Source: Mycolicibacter arupensis (GTDB lineage Bacteria; Actinomycetota; Actinomycetes; Mycobacteriales; Mycobacteriaceae). Taken from it: DNA of 64,000 nucleotides. A model generated the notes under the pieces. That model saw nothing but the letters and a program-made list of their open reading frames with translations. It did no database searches and was not told the origin of the DNA. The stretch spans positions 1 through 64,000 of the forward strand of contig NZ_MVHH01000004.1 of NCBI RefSeq assembly GCF_002086515.1, in the 5' to 3' direction. Below, in pieces: positions 33,362 to 43,811 of the stretch. Position numbers and translations under genes: made by a program. Position 1 is the stretch's first letter, and the number at the start of each line of letters is the position of its first letter.

Positions 33362-33531
33362 GGGGAGTAGTCCCTTCAATTTGGTGGTCAACTGCACACT
33401 GCAGCCGACCGTGTTACGACTGCGCCGTCGGCGTTGCCGTCAACCTGCCCGCCGTTTCCGGGTGCAGGAGGTTAGAGATTGTGCCGTGAGCGGCGGGCAG
33501 CAGCGACCAACTTCCGGCGGCCCCGCCGTTG

Positions 33532-33711
33532 CTAGTAGTAGTGGCGACGACCGCCGATCGCGTGGCCCGCTCTCCCGGCGAACATCAGGATCAGGCCGAC
33601 AATCAAGAGGACCACGCCGATGGAGAACAAGACGTTCGCGTAGGCGAAGGCAGGGACAAGGGCGGGCAGGACAAGCCCAAGAACGATGAGGATGACTCCG
33701 AGGGAAATCAT
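33532..33711 (-). CDS. DUF6131-like two-helix membrane protein
   Basis: This 59-residue protein is almost wholly hydrophobic: I-S-L-G-V-I-L-I-V-L-G-L-V-L-P-A-L forms the first helix, FSIGVVLLIVGLILMF the second, and the basic tail reads GRAGHAIGGRRHYY. This is the layout of the DUF6131 family, small actinobacterial membrane proteins often near CsbD genes. The function is unknown. The ATG at 33711 is the only start that gives this compact form; upstream sequence in frame is not protein-like. It lies 170 bases upstream of csbD on the same strand and may share stress control with it. Confidence 0.75.
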   Translation of the reverse strand: MISLGVILIVLGLVLPALVPAFAYANVLFSIGVVLLIVGLILMFAGRAGHAIGGRRHYY

Positions 33712-34012
33712 TGCGGTTACCCGACTTTCTGGCGATGCCCAAGTCAGCCACGACCTGGTGGTGATGGTCTGATTCGTGGGTCGTACTCGTTGGGTATGCC
33801 CGCGTTGGAGCACTGGCAAACCACTTTTCCCTTCCGCCCGCCGAGACATCGCGGCAATTCTGGAACCTCCGAACCGTGAGGAAATCCAGACCGCCGGCGC
33901 ATACACAGCCCACACACAGCTCAGAGCAAGGTGGTGGACAGCCGCACCGCCGACGGTGATATGACGTAACCAGGACAGCCGCACCCGCGCGGTCCACGAT
34001 TGGAGCATTTTG
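33712..34012. other. 301-base divergent gap
   Basis: This gap lies between the DUF6131-like gene (minus) and the secreted DUF5666-like gene (plus) and must hold promoters for both. A plus-strand GGGTAT (33792-33797) resembles the -10 of SigF promoters, but no GTTT -35 is found at 15-17 bases. Nothing else was recognised. Confidence 0.35.
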
Positions 34013-34648
34013 ATGTCTGCCCGTTGTCGCACCGCTCTCGCAGCTTTTGCGCTAACCGGAACCACCGCATGGATTTTCCCCGCGCTGGCACACGCGCAGG
34101 GTGACCACGTGATGGGTTCGGTCTCCTCGGTCTCCGGCAACACCGTCGAGGTCGCCCGCCCGGCCGGCACCGCCACGGTCGAACTGACCGAGAGCACCCG
34201 CGTGTTCGAGTCGGTGCCAGCCCAGCGCGGCGAGATCACCGCCGGTACCTGCATCAAGGCCGGCGCCGGGCGCGACAGCACTGCGGCCGAGGGCGGCGCC
34301 ATCACCGCGAAGTTCGTGGCGATCACCACCACCGTGGACGGTCAGTGCCCACAGCCGCCGGCTTCGTCGGCCGACAATCCGGCACCGGCCAAGCCGCACC
34401 ATGGTGTGCGCGGTGTCGTCGAATCGGTCGCCGGTGACACCCTCACCGTCGCCGGCCCCAACGGCCCGACCACGGTCACCGTCAACGACGACACCCACTA
34501 CCGCCGGATGATCACCGTCAGCGCCCCGTCGATCAGTGCCGGCAAGTGTCTCGCCGCCGGCGGGACCACCGACGCCGAGGGCGTGCTGCAGGCCAGCCGG
34601 GTCACCGTGTGGGCCGGCAACGGCGGTTGCCCCGAACCTCCGGCGTAG
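34013..34648 (+). CDS. secreted protein with two DUF5666-like repeats
   Basis: This 211-residue exported protein has a signal peptide (about 1-28) ending A-L-A-H-A-Q-G. The mature part holds two similar beta-rich units: MGSVSSVSGNTVEVARPAGT with G-T-C-I-K-A-G, and GVVESVAGDTLTVAGPNG with AGKCLAAGGTTDAEG. This is the pattern of DUF5666 small-barrel proteins. Each unit contains a cysteine in the G-x-C loop and another near its end (GQCPQPPA and GGCPEPPA), so disulfides are likely. The ATG at 34013 follows TGGAG; a TTG one codon upstream is less likely. Its function is unknown. Confidence 0.75.
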   Translation: MSARCRTALAAFALTGTTAWIFPALAHAQGDHVMGSVSSVSGNTVEVARPAGTATVELTESTRVFESVPAQRGEITAGTCIKAGAGRDSTAAEGGAITAKFVAITTTVDGQCPQPPASSADNPAPAKPHHGVRGVVESVAGDTLTVAGPNGPTTVTVNDDTHYRRMITVSAPSISAGKCLAAGGTTDAEGVLQASRVTVWAGNGGCPEPPA

Positions 34649-34657
34649 CGGCCGACC

Positions 34658-36391
34658 CTACCCCAGCACCTTGCCGTAGGTCTGCCGGCCCATCAGGTAG
34701 GTGGCCTCGACGGCCACGTCACGCAGCTCGGCCGGCGGGACACGGCGCGGGTTGTGTGACAGCACCACCAGGTCGGCGTACTTGCCGGGTTCCAGGCTGC
34801 CGATCTCGGTGTCCAGCCGCAGTTGCCAGGCCGCATCGAGGGTCTGTGCCTTGATCGCCGCATCCACGCTGATGCGCTGCTCGGGGGCCAGCACCCGGCC
34901 ACTGCCCTTGGCGGTCCGGTTCACCGCGGTGGCGATGTTGCCGAGGGGGCTGGGCGGGGTAACGGTGCCGTCATTGTGGAACGACAGGTGCAGACCAGCG
35001 TCCAGGGCGGACCGCGCCGACATCCAGTGCGAGCCGTGCTCGGGACCGAACAGCTTGTCCACCAGCGCATCTCCCCAAAAATAGAGGTGCTCGACGAACA
35101 TGCTCGGGGTGACTCCCAGCCGCGCGGCCCGGTAGAACTGGTCGGGTCGCATGGCCCCGACGTGTTCGATCCGGGGCCGCAACGCCGGCGGCGTGCGCGC
35201 CTGTTTGAACGCGTCCAGCACCACGTCGATGGCGGCATCACCGTGGACGTGGCAGGAGACCTGCCAATGCTGGTCGACGAACGCCTTGATCAGCTCCTGG
35301 ATCTGCCGGGGCGAGTAGTTCATTCGTCCGCGGTGATCAGGGCCCAGCCCCATGCCGGCAGTGGTGGCGTTGGTCAGATACGGGAAGGTGGTGAAAATGT
35401 TGCCCTGCCAGGGCGAACCGTCCGCCCACACCTTCATGCCGATCTTGTCGAACAGCACGTCGGCGCGAGCTCTCTTGCCGCGCACATTCTTCGGGTCGGC
35501 GGCCAGGTCTGCGGTGCCGATCTCGTAGGCACGCACCCGCACGGCGCAGTCGGCCTGCTGGGCGAGGTTTCCGAACACCTCGGATTGCGTCCGTGCTTCG
35601 TAGGAATGTTCGGTGGCGGTGGCGATTCCGGCCCGGGCAAGCTGGGCGTAAGCCCAGCGCAGGTTGTCGCCGGCATTGGCCGTGATCGCGCCGGAGAAAG
35701 GCGCGACCAGCGCCATCACCGCCGCGGCCTCGCGCACCTCGCCGGTCAGCTGGCCGTCGGGCCCGTGCAGATAGCGCGCACCCGCCGGGTCGGGGGTGGT
35801 CTTGGTGATACCGGCGGCGGTGAAGGCGGCGGTGTTGCCGTAGGCGGCGTGCCCGCTGTTGGCGATGATCACCACCGGGTTGTCCGGGGCCAGCCGCGAC
35901 AGCTCGGCGGCGCTGAAGGGCTGCAGTCCGGTCTGCAGCAGTGGGTCAACCCCGTTCAGCAGGATCGGCTGCCCCTTGGGGGTGTCCGCCACCGCCTCGG
36001 TCAGCTTGGCGAACACCCCGCCGGCGGTGGGCACCGTGAACGGGCGCACGTCGATGGCCGGCGGAGCCAAGGTGGAGCCCATCTCGAACGGATGCCCGTG
36101 GGGCTCGACGAATGCCGGCAGCAGCGCGCGCCCGCGCAGATCCACCACGGTGGTCTCCGCGCCCCGCAGCCGCAGCACGTCCTCGGCGGTGCCGACCGCA
36201 GTGATCCGACGGTCGGCGACCGCCAGCGCTTCGGCCTCCGGGGCACCGGGTGCCACCGTCACCACCGGGCCGCCGATGAAGATGACGTCGGCGCCCCGGG
36301 GCCGCGATCCGCACGCGGACAGTCCCCCCACTGCCGTTCCTGCCGCCGCGGCGGCCACCCCGGCCATGAAGCGTCGTCTGTTCGTAGTCAC
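34658..36391 (-). CDS. exported YtcJ-like amidohydrolase
   Basis: This 577-residue metal-dependent hydrolase of amidohydrolase family 3 is close to YtcJ/N-substituted formamide deformylase proteins. The N-terminus has a twin-arginine motif (N-R-R-R-F-M-A-G) and a lipobox-like L-S-A-C near residue 26, so it is probably a Tat-exported lipoprotein. Metal ligands are in LLPAFVEPHGHPFEMG near 92; this has H-G-H where cytosolic relatives have D-x-H. Others are HVHGDAAIDVVLDAF near 385 and LSFHNDGTVTPPSPLGNI near 475. The substrate is unknown. It lies 65 bases after the MBL-like gene on the same strand. Confidence 0.82.
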   Translation of the reverse strand: MTTNRRRFMAGVAAAAAGTAVGGLSACGSRPRGADVIFIGGPVVTVAPGAPEAEALAVADRRITAVGTAEDVLRLRGAETTVVDLRGRALLPAFVEPHGHPFEMGSTLAPPAIDVRPFTVPTAGGVFAKLTEAVADTPKGQPILLNGVDPLLQTGLQPFSAAELSRLAPDNPVVIIANSGHAAYGNTAAFTAAGITKTTPDPAGARYLHGPDGQLTGEVREAAAVMALVAPFSGAITANAGDNLRWAYAQLARAGIATATEHSYEARTQSEVFGNLAQQADCAVRVRAYEIGTADLAADPKNVRGKRARADVLFDKIGMKVWADGSPWQGNIFTTFPYLTNATTAGMGLGPDHRGRMNYSPRQIQELIKAFVDQHWQVSCHVHGDAAIDVVLDAFKQARTPPALRPRIEHVGAMRPDQFYRAARLGVTPSMFVEHLYFWGDALVDKLFGPEHGSHWMSARSALDAGLHLSFHNDGTVTPPSPLGNIATAVNRTAKGSGRVLAPEQRISVDAAIKAQTLDAAWQLRLDTEIGSLEPGKYADLVVLSHNPRRVPPAELRDVAVEATYLMGRQTYGKVLG

Positions 36392-36456
36392 GGTGTCCGC
36401 TCTGTGTCAGTCGCAATCGGTGCGACGAGTCTTTTGAGGCTGATCGGGCCCGCGGA

Positions 36457-37281
36457 TCAGGTGAGGTGGTCGTAGTCGCCGCGCACCCACGCCGCATGGC
36501 GATCCGCCGAGAACCGGACGGCGGCCGCGGCATCGGAGTCGATGGCGTTGGTGTGTAGTCCGTAGATGCGATCGAAGCGCAGCTCCCCGAGGGTGCCCGC
36601 CATCCGCTGGACGACGGCGGCCGACAGCGGAATGCGGTTCGGATAACTGCGTAAGAACGCCACGGTGCTCCGGTCGGGGTTCGGGAAGATGGTGTCGCCC
36701 ACCAGCAGCACACCGCGGCCACCGGCGCCGGCATGCCAGCAGGCGACGGAACTGCCCGGAAAGTGGCCGCCCACTTGGACCACCGTCAGCTCCGGAGCCA
36801 GCTCGAGCCGTCCCGACCAGTATGTGATTGCCGGGTCCGGCCGCATCACCCACTGCTTGTCGGCGGCGTTGACATACACCGCCACCCCACCGAGACGCCG
36901 GCTCCACTCCACCTGGGCGCCGAACATGTGCGGATGACTGGCGACAACCCCGAGCACCGGGCCATGCTCGAGCACCGCAGACACTGCGGCGTCGTCGAGG
37001 AAGCCCGAAGGATCCCACAGCACGGTGCCGGCGGAGGTGGAGAGCAGCTTCCCCAGTTGACCGATCCCGAGCGGAGGATTGCTGCCGATCCCGATCAGCC
37101 CGGGTTCCAGTTCAAAGGCGTAGGACTGCATGCCCTCGGCGATCAATCCGTCCAGTGTGGCCCAATGCTGGCCATCGGGCGGCACCCATTGCCGATCGTC
37201 GGCGCAGATCGCGCACACCTGCGGCGTCGCTGCGTGTTCGACACCGCAGGTCCGGCAGAGCCAGAACACCGATGCCGCCAC
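36457..37281 (-). CDS. rubredoxin-like zinc ribbon plus metallo-beta-lactamase fold protein
   Basis: This 274-residue protein opens with a short zinc ribbon, CRTCGVEHAATPQVCAIC (residues 9-26), followed by a metallo-beta-lactamase domain. The usual HxHxDH motif is reduced to S-H-P-H-M-F near 115, so the Asp-His pair is missing. Later motifs are better kept: GGHFPGSS near 172, LLVGDTIFPNPD near 193, and YGLHTNAI near 242. It may bind one metal or have changed chemistry. The GTG at 37281 is two bases after the sufT stop, so it looks like the last gene of the suf operon. A link to Fe-S assembly or repair is inferred from position only. Confidence 0.78.
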   Translation of the reverse strand: MAASVFWLCRTCGVEHAATPQVCAICADDRQWVPPDGQHWATLDGLIAEGMQSYAFELEPGLIGIGSNPPLGIGQLGKLLSTSAGTVLWDPSGFLDDAAVSAVLEHGPVLGVVASHPHMFGAQVEWSRRLGGVAVYVNAADKQWVMRPDPAITYWSGRLELAPELTVVQVGGHFPGSSVACWHAGAGGRGVLLVGDTIFPNPDRSTVAFLRSYPNRIPLSAAVVQRMAGTLGELRFDRIYGLHTNAIDSDAAAAVRFSADRHAAWVRGDYDHLT

Positions 37282-37283
37282 GG

Positions 37284-37625
37284 TCAGACCGTGAAGCCGA
37301 CTGCGCGCATCATCTCGCGGCCCTCATCGGTGATCTTGTCCGGACCCCAGGCCGGTTCCCACACCCAGTTGACGTCAGCCTTCTTGACCAAACCGGTGCC
37401 CACCGTGGCGTTCTGGATCTGCTCGACGATCATGTCCTGCAGCGGGCAGGCCGGCGAGGTGAGCGTCATGGTCACGACCGCTACCGAACCGTCGTCGTCC
37501 TGGCGGACCGACAGGTCATACATCAGGCCCAGGTCCACGACGTTGATGCCGATCTCGGGGTCGATGACGTCGTGCATCGATTCCTCCAGTTCGGCGAGCA
37601 GCTCGTCCGGTCCCAATTCGCTCAT
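37284..37625 (-). CDS. sufT: SufT-like MIP18/DUF59 protein
   Basis: This 113-residue MIP18-family (DUF59) protein corresponds to Rv1466 and helps Fe-S cluster maturation. The family core DVIDPEIGINVVDLGLMYDL is near residue 19 and T-L-T-S-P-A-C-P-L near 55 contains the conserved cysteine; WVWEPAWGPDKITDEGREMM ends the domain. The ATG at 37625 overlaps the sufU stop (ATGA). It is the normal last core gene of the actinobacterial suf operon, here followed by one extra gene. Confidence 0.92.
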   Translation of the reverse strand: MSELGPDELLAELEESMHDVIDPEIGINVVDLGLMYDLSVRQDDDGSVAVVTMTLTSPACPLQDMIVEQIQNATVGTGLVKKADVNWVWEPAWGPDKITDEGREMMRAVGFTV

Positions 37626-38119
37626 CGGTTCACCTCCTGGGTCGAGACACTGACGGATGCCAACGTCTGATCTTGTGCCTTGGTAAGTGCCTGCGCCAGA
37701 GCATCCTTGAAGGCCATCCAGCCCAGCAGCGCGCACTTGACCCGCGCCGGATACTTGGCCACCCCGGCGAAGGCGACGCCGTCACCGAGGACCTCTTCAT
37801 CGCCTTCCACGGTGCCACGGGAGGACACCATCTCGTGGAATGCGTCGAAGGTCGCACTCGCCTGCGGCACGGTCTGCCCGATCACCTGGGAGGCCAGCAC
37901 CGATGTCGCCGCCTGCGAGATCGAGCAACCCTGACCGTCATAGGAGACATCGGCGATGTGCGCGCCGTCGGGCGACAGCGCCACGCGCAGGGTGAGTTCG
38001 TCGCCGCAGGTGGGGTTCACGTGATGTACCTGCGCACCGTACGGCTCGCGCAGACCACGATGCTGCGGATGCTTGTAGTGGTCGAGGATCACCTCTTGGT
38101 AGAACTGCTCAAGACGCAC
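37622..38119 (-). CDS. sufU: SufU-like zinc-dependent sulfurtransferase
   Basis: This 165-residue NifU-N/IscU-fold protein corresponds to Rv1465. YQEVILDHYKHPQHRGL opens the fold. Zinc and sulfur-accepting residues are in VNPTCGDELTLRV (cysteine near 38), SYDGQGCSISQAATSVLASQ (cysteine near 64) and RVKCALLGWMAF (cysteine near 128). SufU takes persulfide from SufS and passes it to the SufBCD scaffold. The start is GTG, three bases after the sufS stop, with overlap into sufT at the other end. Confidence 0.94.
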   Translation of the reverse strand: MRLEQFYQEVILDHYKHPQHRGLREPYGAQVHHVNPTCGDELTLRVALSPDGAHIADVSYDGQGCSISQAATSVLASQVIGQTVPQASATFDAFHEMVSSRGTVEGDEEVLGDGVAFAGVAKYPARVKCALLGWMAFKDALAQALTKAQDQTLASVSVSTQEVNR

Positions 38120-38122
38120 CGC

Positions 38123-40169
<2,047 letters not shown>

Positions 40170-40203
40170 TGCTGATTCGTGTCCTTCGATGATGCGTTCG
40201 GAT

Positions 40204-41385
40204 TTAGGTGGTCTCGGTGACCGCGAGTTCACGCTCGACGGCCTCGGTGAGGCGCTCCCGTACGGCCTCGACGGGGATCTTGGCGATGATCTCGCCGAAG
40301 AAGCCGCGCACGATCAGGCGCCGGGCCTGGTCTTCGGGGATGCCACGCGCCTGTAGGTAGAACAGCTGGAGATCGTCGAATCGGCCGGTGGCGCTGGCGT
40401 GTCCGGCCTGCACGATCTCCCCGGTCTCGATCTCCAGGTTGGGGATCGAGTCGGCCCGGGCGCCGTCGGCCAGCACCAGGTTGCGGTTCACTTCAAAGGT
40501 GTCGGTGCCGATGCCGGTAGCGCGGATCAGCACGTCGCCGACCCAGACGGTGTGGGCGTCGGGCAGTCCCGACTCGGGATCACCCTGCAGCGCGCCCTTG
40601 TAGAGCACGTTCGACCGGCAGTGCGGCCGGGCGTGGTCGACCAGCAGACGCGATTCGAGGTGCTGACCGGCGTCGGCGAAGTACAGACCGAGCATCTCGG
40701 CGTCGCCACCCGGGCCGTCGAATCGGACCCGGCCGGTCAGCCGCACCAGATCCCCGCCCAACTGCACCGCGGTGTGGCGCAACACCGCGTCCTTGCCCAG
40801 CGCCGCATGGTGGCTGGTGACGTGGACCAAATCCTGCTCCCCGTCGGCGATCCACACCACGGTCAGCGCAGCCCCGTCACCGACGACGAATTCGACGTTG
40901 TCGGCGTAGGTCCCGCCGCCGCGGACATCGATCACGACGGTGGCGCGCGACAATTCCTCGGCGCGCAGCTGCAGATGGCCGTAGGCCGTGGTGCCCGCAC
41001 CGGGACCGGTCACGGTGATCGTGATCGGCTCGGCGATCTCGGCGCCCTTGGGCACGGTCACCACGGTCGCACTGCCGAATGCCGAGTACGCCTGGGCTGC
41101 GACACGGTCGGCGGGAACGCCTGCGGCGCCCAGGCGATCGTCGTCGCGCGGGACCGTCTCGGACCGAACGCTCTCCGGACCGTCCACCTCGATGCCGGCG
41201 ACCCCGTCGGCCACAGCCGAACCGTCGTGTAGGCCACGCAGCCTGCGCAGCGGGGTGAACCGCCAGGCTTCGTCACGACCGTGTGGCACCTCGAAGGCGT
41301 CCACATCGAATGACGTGAACTGCATCCCCTTGTGGAAGCCTTCGGCCGCGTTGGTCAGGTTGGTACCCGCGATGGAGCTCGTCAC
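40204..41385 (-). CDS. sufD: SufD scaffold subunit
   Basis: This 393-residue protein (Rv1462) is a right-handed beta-helix scaffold partner of SufB. The N-terminal region has VPHGRDEAWRFTPLRRLRGLHDG near residue 33. The core has GLYFADAGQHLESRLLVDHARPHCRSNVLYKGAL near 235 with the conserved histidine and cysteine at the cluster-building interface. The C-terminus includes DDLQLFYLQARGIPEDQARRLIVRGFFGE, shared with SufB. The start is GTG at 41385, abutting the sufB stop. Confidence 0.95.
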   Translation of the reverse strand: MTSSIAGTNLTNAAEGFHKGMQFTSFDVDAFEVPHGRDEAWRFTPLRRLRGLHDGSAVADGVAGIEVDGPESVRSETVPRDDDRLGAAGVPADRVAAQAYSAFGSATVVTVPKGAEIAEPITITVTGPGAGTTAYGHLQLRAEELSRATVVIDVRGGGTYADNVEFVVGDGAALTVVWIADGEQDLVHVTSHHAALGKDAVLRHTAVQLGGDLVRLTGRVRFDGPGGDAEMLGLYFADAGQHLESRLLVDHARPHCRSNVLYKGALQGDPESGLPDAHTVWVGDVLIRATGIGTDTFEVNRNLVLADGARADSIPNLEIETGEIVQAGHASATGRFDDLQLFYLQARGIPEDQARRLIVRGFFGEIIAKIPVEAVRERLTEAVERELAVTETT

Positions 41386-42831
41386 CTAGCCCACCGAGCC
41401 TTCCATCTGCAGCTGAATCAGCTTGTTGAGTTCGAGCGCGTATTCCATCGGCAGTTCCTTGGCGATCGGCTCGATGAACCCACGCACCACCATCGCCATC
41501 GCCTCGTCTTCGGTCAGGCCCCGGCTCATCAGGTAGAACAACTGGTTCTCGCTGACCTTGGACACGGTGGCCTCGTTGCCGACGGTGACGTCGTCTTCCC
41601 GGATGTCGACGTAGGGATAGGTGTCGCTGCGGCTGACGTTGTCGACCAGCAGCGCATCGCATTTCACGCTCGACTTGGCTCCGTGTGCGCCCTTGTGGAT
41701 CTCCACCAGGCCCCGGTAGGAAGACCGGCCGCCACCGCGCGACACCGACTTGGACACGATGTTGCTGGACGTGTTGGGCGCCAGGTGCAGCATCTTGGCG
41801 CCGGTGTCCTGGTGCTGGTCCTCGCCGGCGAAGGCGACCGAGAGCACCTCGCCCTTGGCGTGTTCGCCGGTCATCCAGACCGCCGGGTACTTCATGGTGA
41901 CCTTGGAGCCGATGTTGCCGTCGACCCATTCCATGGTGGCGCCGGCCTCAGCCCGGGCGCGCTTGGTCACCAGGTTGTAGACGTTCACCGACCAGTTCTG
42001 GATGGTGGTGTAGCGGCAGCGACCGCCCGGCTTGACCACGATCTCCACCACCGCCGAGTGCAGCGAGTCCGAGGTGTACACCGGTGCGGTACAGCCCTCG
42101 ATGTAGTGCACGTAGGCGTCTTCGTCGATGATCATCAGCGTGCGCTCGAACTGGCCCATGTTCTCGGTGTTGATCCGGAAGTAGGCCTGCAGCGGGATGT
42201 CGACATGGACTCCCTTGGGCACATAGATGAACGATCCCCCGCTCCACACGGCGGTGTTGAGCGCGGAGAACTTGTTGTCTCCGGCGGGGATCACCGTGCC
42301 GAAGTACTCGCGGAACAGCTCCTCGTGCTCCTTGAGCGCGGTGTCGGTGTCGAGGAAGATGACGCCTTGCGCCTCAAGGTCTTCACGGATCTTGTGGTAG
42401 ACGACTTCGGACTCGTACTGAGCCGCCACACCACCGATGTAGCGCTGCTTCTCGGCTTCGGGGATACCCAGGCGGTCATAGGTGTTGCGGATGTCGTCGG
42501 GCAGGTCGTCCCAGGTCTGGGCCTGCTTCTCGGTGGACCGCACGAAGTACTTGATGTTGTCGAAGTCGATCCCGGTCAGGTCCGAGCCCCAGTTGGGCAT
42601 CGGCTTCTTCAGGAACGTCCGGTACGCCCGCAGCCGGGCCTGCAGCATCCACTCCGGCTCGTTCTTCTTCGCGGAGATGTCGCGCACGACCTCCTCGGAG
42701 ATACCCCGCTGGGCGGCCGCACCGGCGGCGTCGCTGTCCGCCCACCCGAATTCGTACCGGCCCAGCGACGCGATCGTCTCGTCCTGGGTCGGCTCCGCGG
42801 TTGCTTCGGTGGCCTCCGGCGTGAGTGTCAT
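41386..42831 (-). CDS. sufB: SufB scaffold subunit without intein
   Basis: This 481-residue Fe-S scaffold protein has [21 protein letters not shown] near residue 42, YEGCTAP-like [21 protein letters not shown] near 255, and [38 protein letters not shown] near the end. M. tuberculosis SufB is interrupted by an intein; this copy is continuous and shows no intein blocks. It is the first biosynthetic gene after sufR, 67 bases downstream of it, and precedes sufD without a gap. Confidence 0.97.
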   Translation of the reverse strand: MTLTPEATEATAEPTQDETIASLGRYEFGWADSDAAGAAAQRGISEEVVRDISAKKNEPEWMLQARLRAYRTFLKKPMPNWGSDLTGIDFDNIKYFVRSTEKQAQTWDDLPDDIRNTYDRLGIPEAEKQRYIGGVAAQYESEVVYHKIREDLEAQGVIFLDTDTALKEHEELFREYFGTVIPAGDNKFSALNTAVWSGGSFIYVPKGVHVDIPLQAYFRINTENMGQFERTLMIIDEDAYVHYIEGCTAPVYTSDSLHSAVVEIVVKPGGRCRYTTIQNWSVNVYNLVTKRARAEAGATMEWVDGNIGSKVTMKYPAVWMTGEHAKGEVLSVAFAGEDQHQDTGAKMLHLAPNTSSNIVSKSVSRGGGRSSYRGLVEIHKGAHGAKSSVKCDALLVDNVSRSDTYPYVDIREDDVTVGNEATVSKVSENQLFYLMSRGLTEDEAMAMVVRGFIEPIAKELPMEYALELNKLIQLQMEGSVG

Positions 42832-42898
42832 GGTGACGCTCCTTCGGTGTTCGTGATGGCTTCGGTGCAGTGTGTGCGCCGAAGATCGGTCGATACTG

Positions 42899-43672
42899 CT
42901 AATGCTTCCTGGTGACGGCGCCGGCCTTCCCGGCTCGGTTGGTCAGTGGCACATGGGTGGTGCAGACGTAGCCGCCGTCGGCGATAGTCGCCAACCGCTG
43001 TACGTGGGTGCCCAGCACCGCTGCCATCGCCTCCTGCTCGGCCTGGCACAGCTCCGGGAACTCCTTGGCGACGTTGGCGATCGGGCAGTGGTGCTGCAGG
43101 ATCTGCACTCCCGGAACGCCCCCCTCCACCCGTGCGGTGGTGGCGGCGTAGCCGGCCTCGGACAGCGCACCGGCAATGCGTTCCGCGGTGGCCTCCAAGT
43201 CGCCGTCGGCCGAAGCCGCGGCAACGTTGTTCAAGATGACATCGATGCGCTGACGCGCGAAGTCGGCCACCGCATCCTCACCGCCGATCACGTGCAGTTG
43301 GCGTATTGCCGCAACCGCGAGGTCGTCGTAGCGGTGACCAAGCTTGCCGCGGCCCGCTTCGGTGAGCTGGAACCGCTTCGCCGGACGCCCCCGCCCCACC
43401 TGCTGCCAGGACGCCGCCGCATGCGCTTCGGCATCACCCATCTCGATCAGGGCGTCGAGGTGGCGACGCACCCCGGCGGCCGACAATCCCAATCGGGCGC
43501 CGATCTCCCCTGCCGTGATCGAGCCGGACTCCATCAGCAGGCGTACCACCGCGTGACGCGTGTCGTGGCCGCTGGCGGCGTCCGTCGCCGGCGAGGCACC
43601 TTCGGTAACCGCACCGCCGGGACCCTGCCCGGCGGTTTCGGTAGCGGCCTGCCCCTCGGCCTCGATTTTCAC
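42899..43672 (-). CDS. sufR: SufR Fe-S repressor of the suf operon
   Basis: This 257-residue ArsR/DeoR-type winged-helix protein (Rv1460) has an HTH near residues 40-90, [21 protein letters not shown], and a C-terminal cluster-binding part with [24 protein letters not shown] near 193. Its cysteines are those that hold [4Fe-4S] in mycobacterial SufR. It represses the suf operon when clusters are plentiful. The GTG at 43672 is chosen because a CACACT -10-like hexamer ends six bases before it and the SufR operator lies across that promoter. A TTG at 43690 in the same frame is the alternative. Confidence 0.88.
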   Translation of the reverse strand: MKIEAEGQAATETAGQGPGGAVTEGASPATDAASGHDTRHAVVRLLMESGSITAGEIGARLGLSAAGVRRHLDALIEMGDAEAHAAASWQQVGRGRPAKRFQLTEAGRGKLGHRYDDLAVAAIRQLHVIGGEDAVADFARQRIDVILNNVAAASADGDLEATAERIAGALSEAGYAATTARVEGGVPGVQILQHHCPIANVAKEFPELCQAEQEAMAAVLGTHVQRLATIADGGYVCTTHVPLTNRAGKAGAVTRKH

Positions 43673-43683
43673 AACACCAGTGT
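43669..43683. promoter_or_regulatory. SufR operator
   Basis: On the minus strand ACACTGGTGTTGTGA fits the inverted repeat ACACT-N5-TGTGA reported for mycobacterial SufR. It covers the proposed -10 and the first codon of sufR (GTG 43672), so binding would stop initiation of the whole operon. Confidence 0.7.
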
Positions 43684-43799
43684 GACGCAATTCCCGGGCT
43701 CGGTCTAGAAAGGGTTACCTCAGTTCAGGCGGGTTGCGCCGTTGCGCTGATCACATCCGGCGCAGGCCCCAGCGGCCCCGGCCGTCGCCGAGGGGCCGT

Positions 43800-43805
43800 T
43801 ACGCT
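43800..43805 (+). promoter_or_regulatory. -10 hexamer TACGCT of the mptB-like gene
   Basis: TACGCT is followed by six bases and the ATG at 43812, which fits a leaderless promoter and supports that start. Confidence 0.5.
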
Positions 43806-43811
43806 GCTGGG

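Noticed and set aside
33762..33797. SigF-type promoter with GGGTAT at 33792
   Set aside because: No GTTT -35 is found at the correct distance; a lone GGGTAT is expected by chance.
41386..42831. Intein in sufB
   Set aside because: The gene is of normal intein-free length and no splicing motifs are present.
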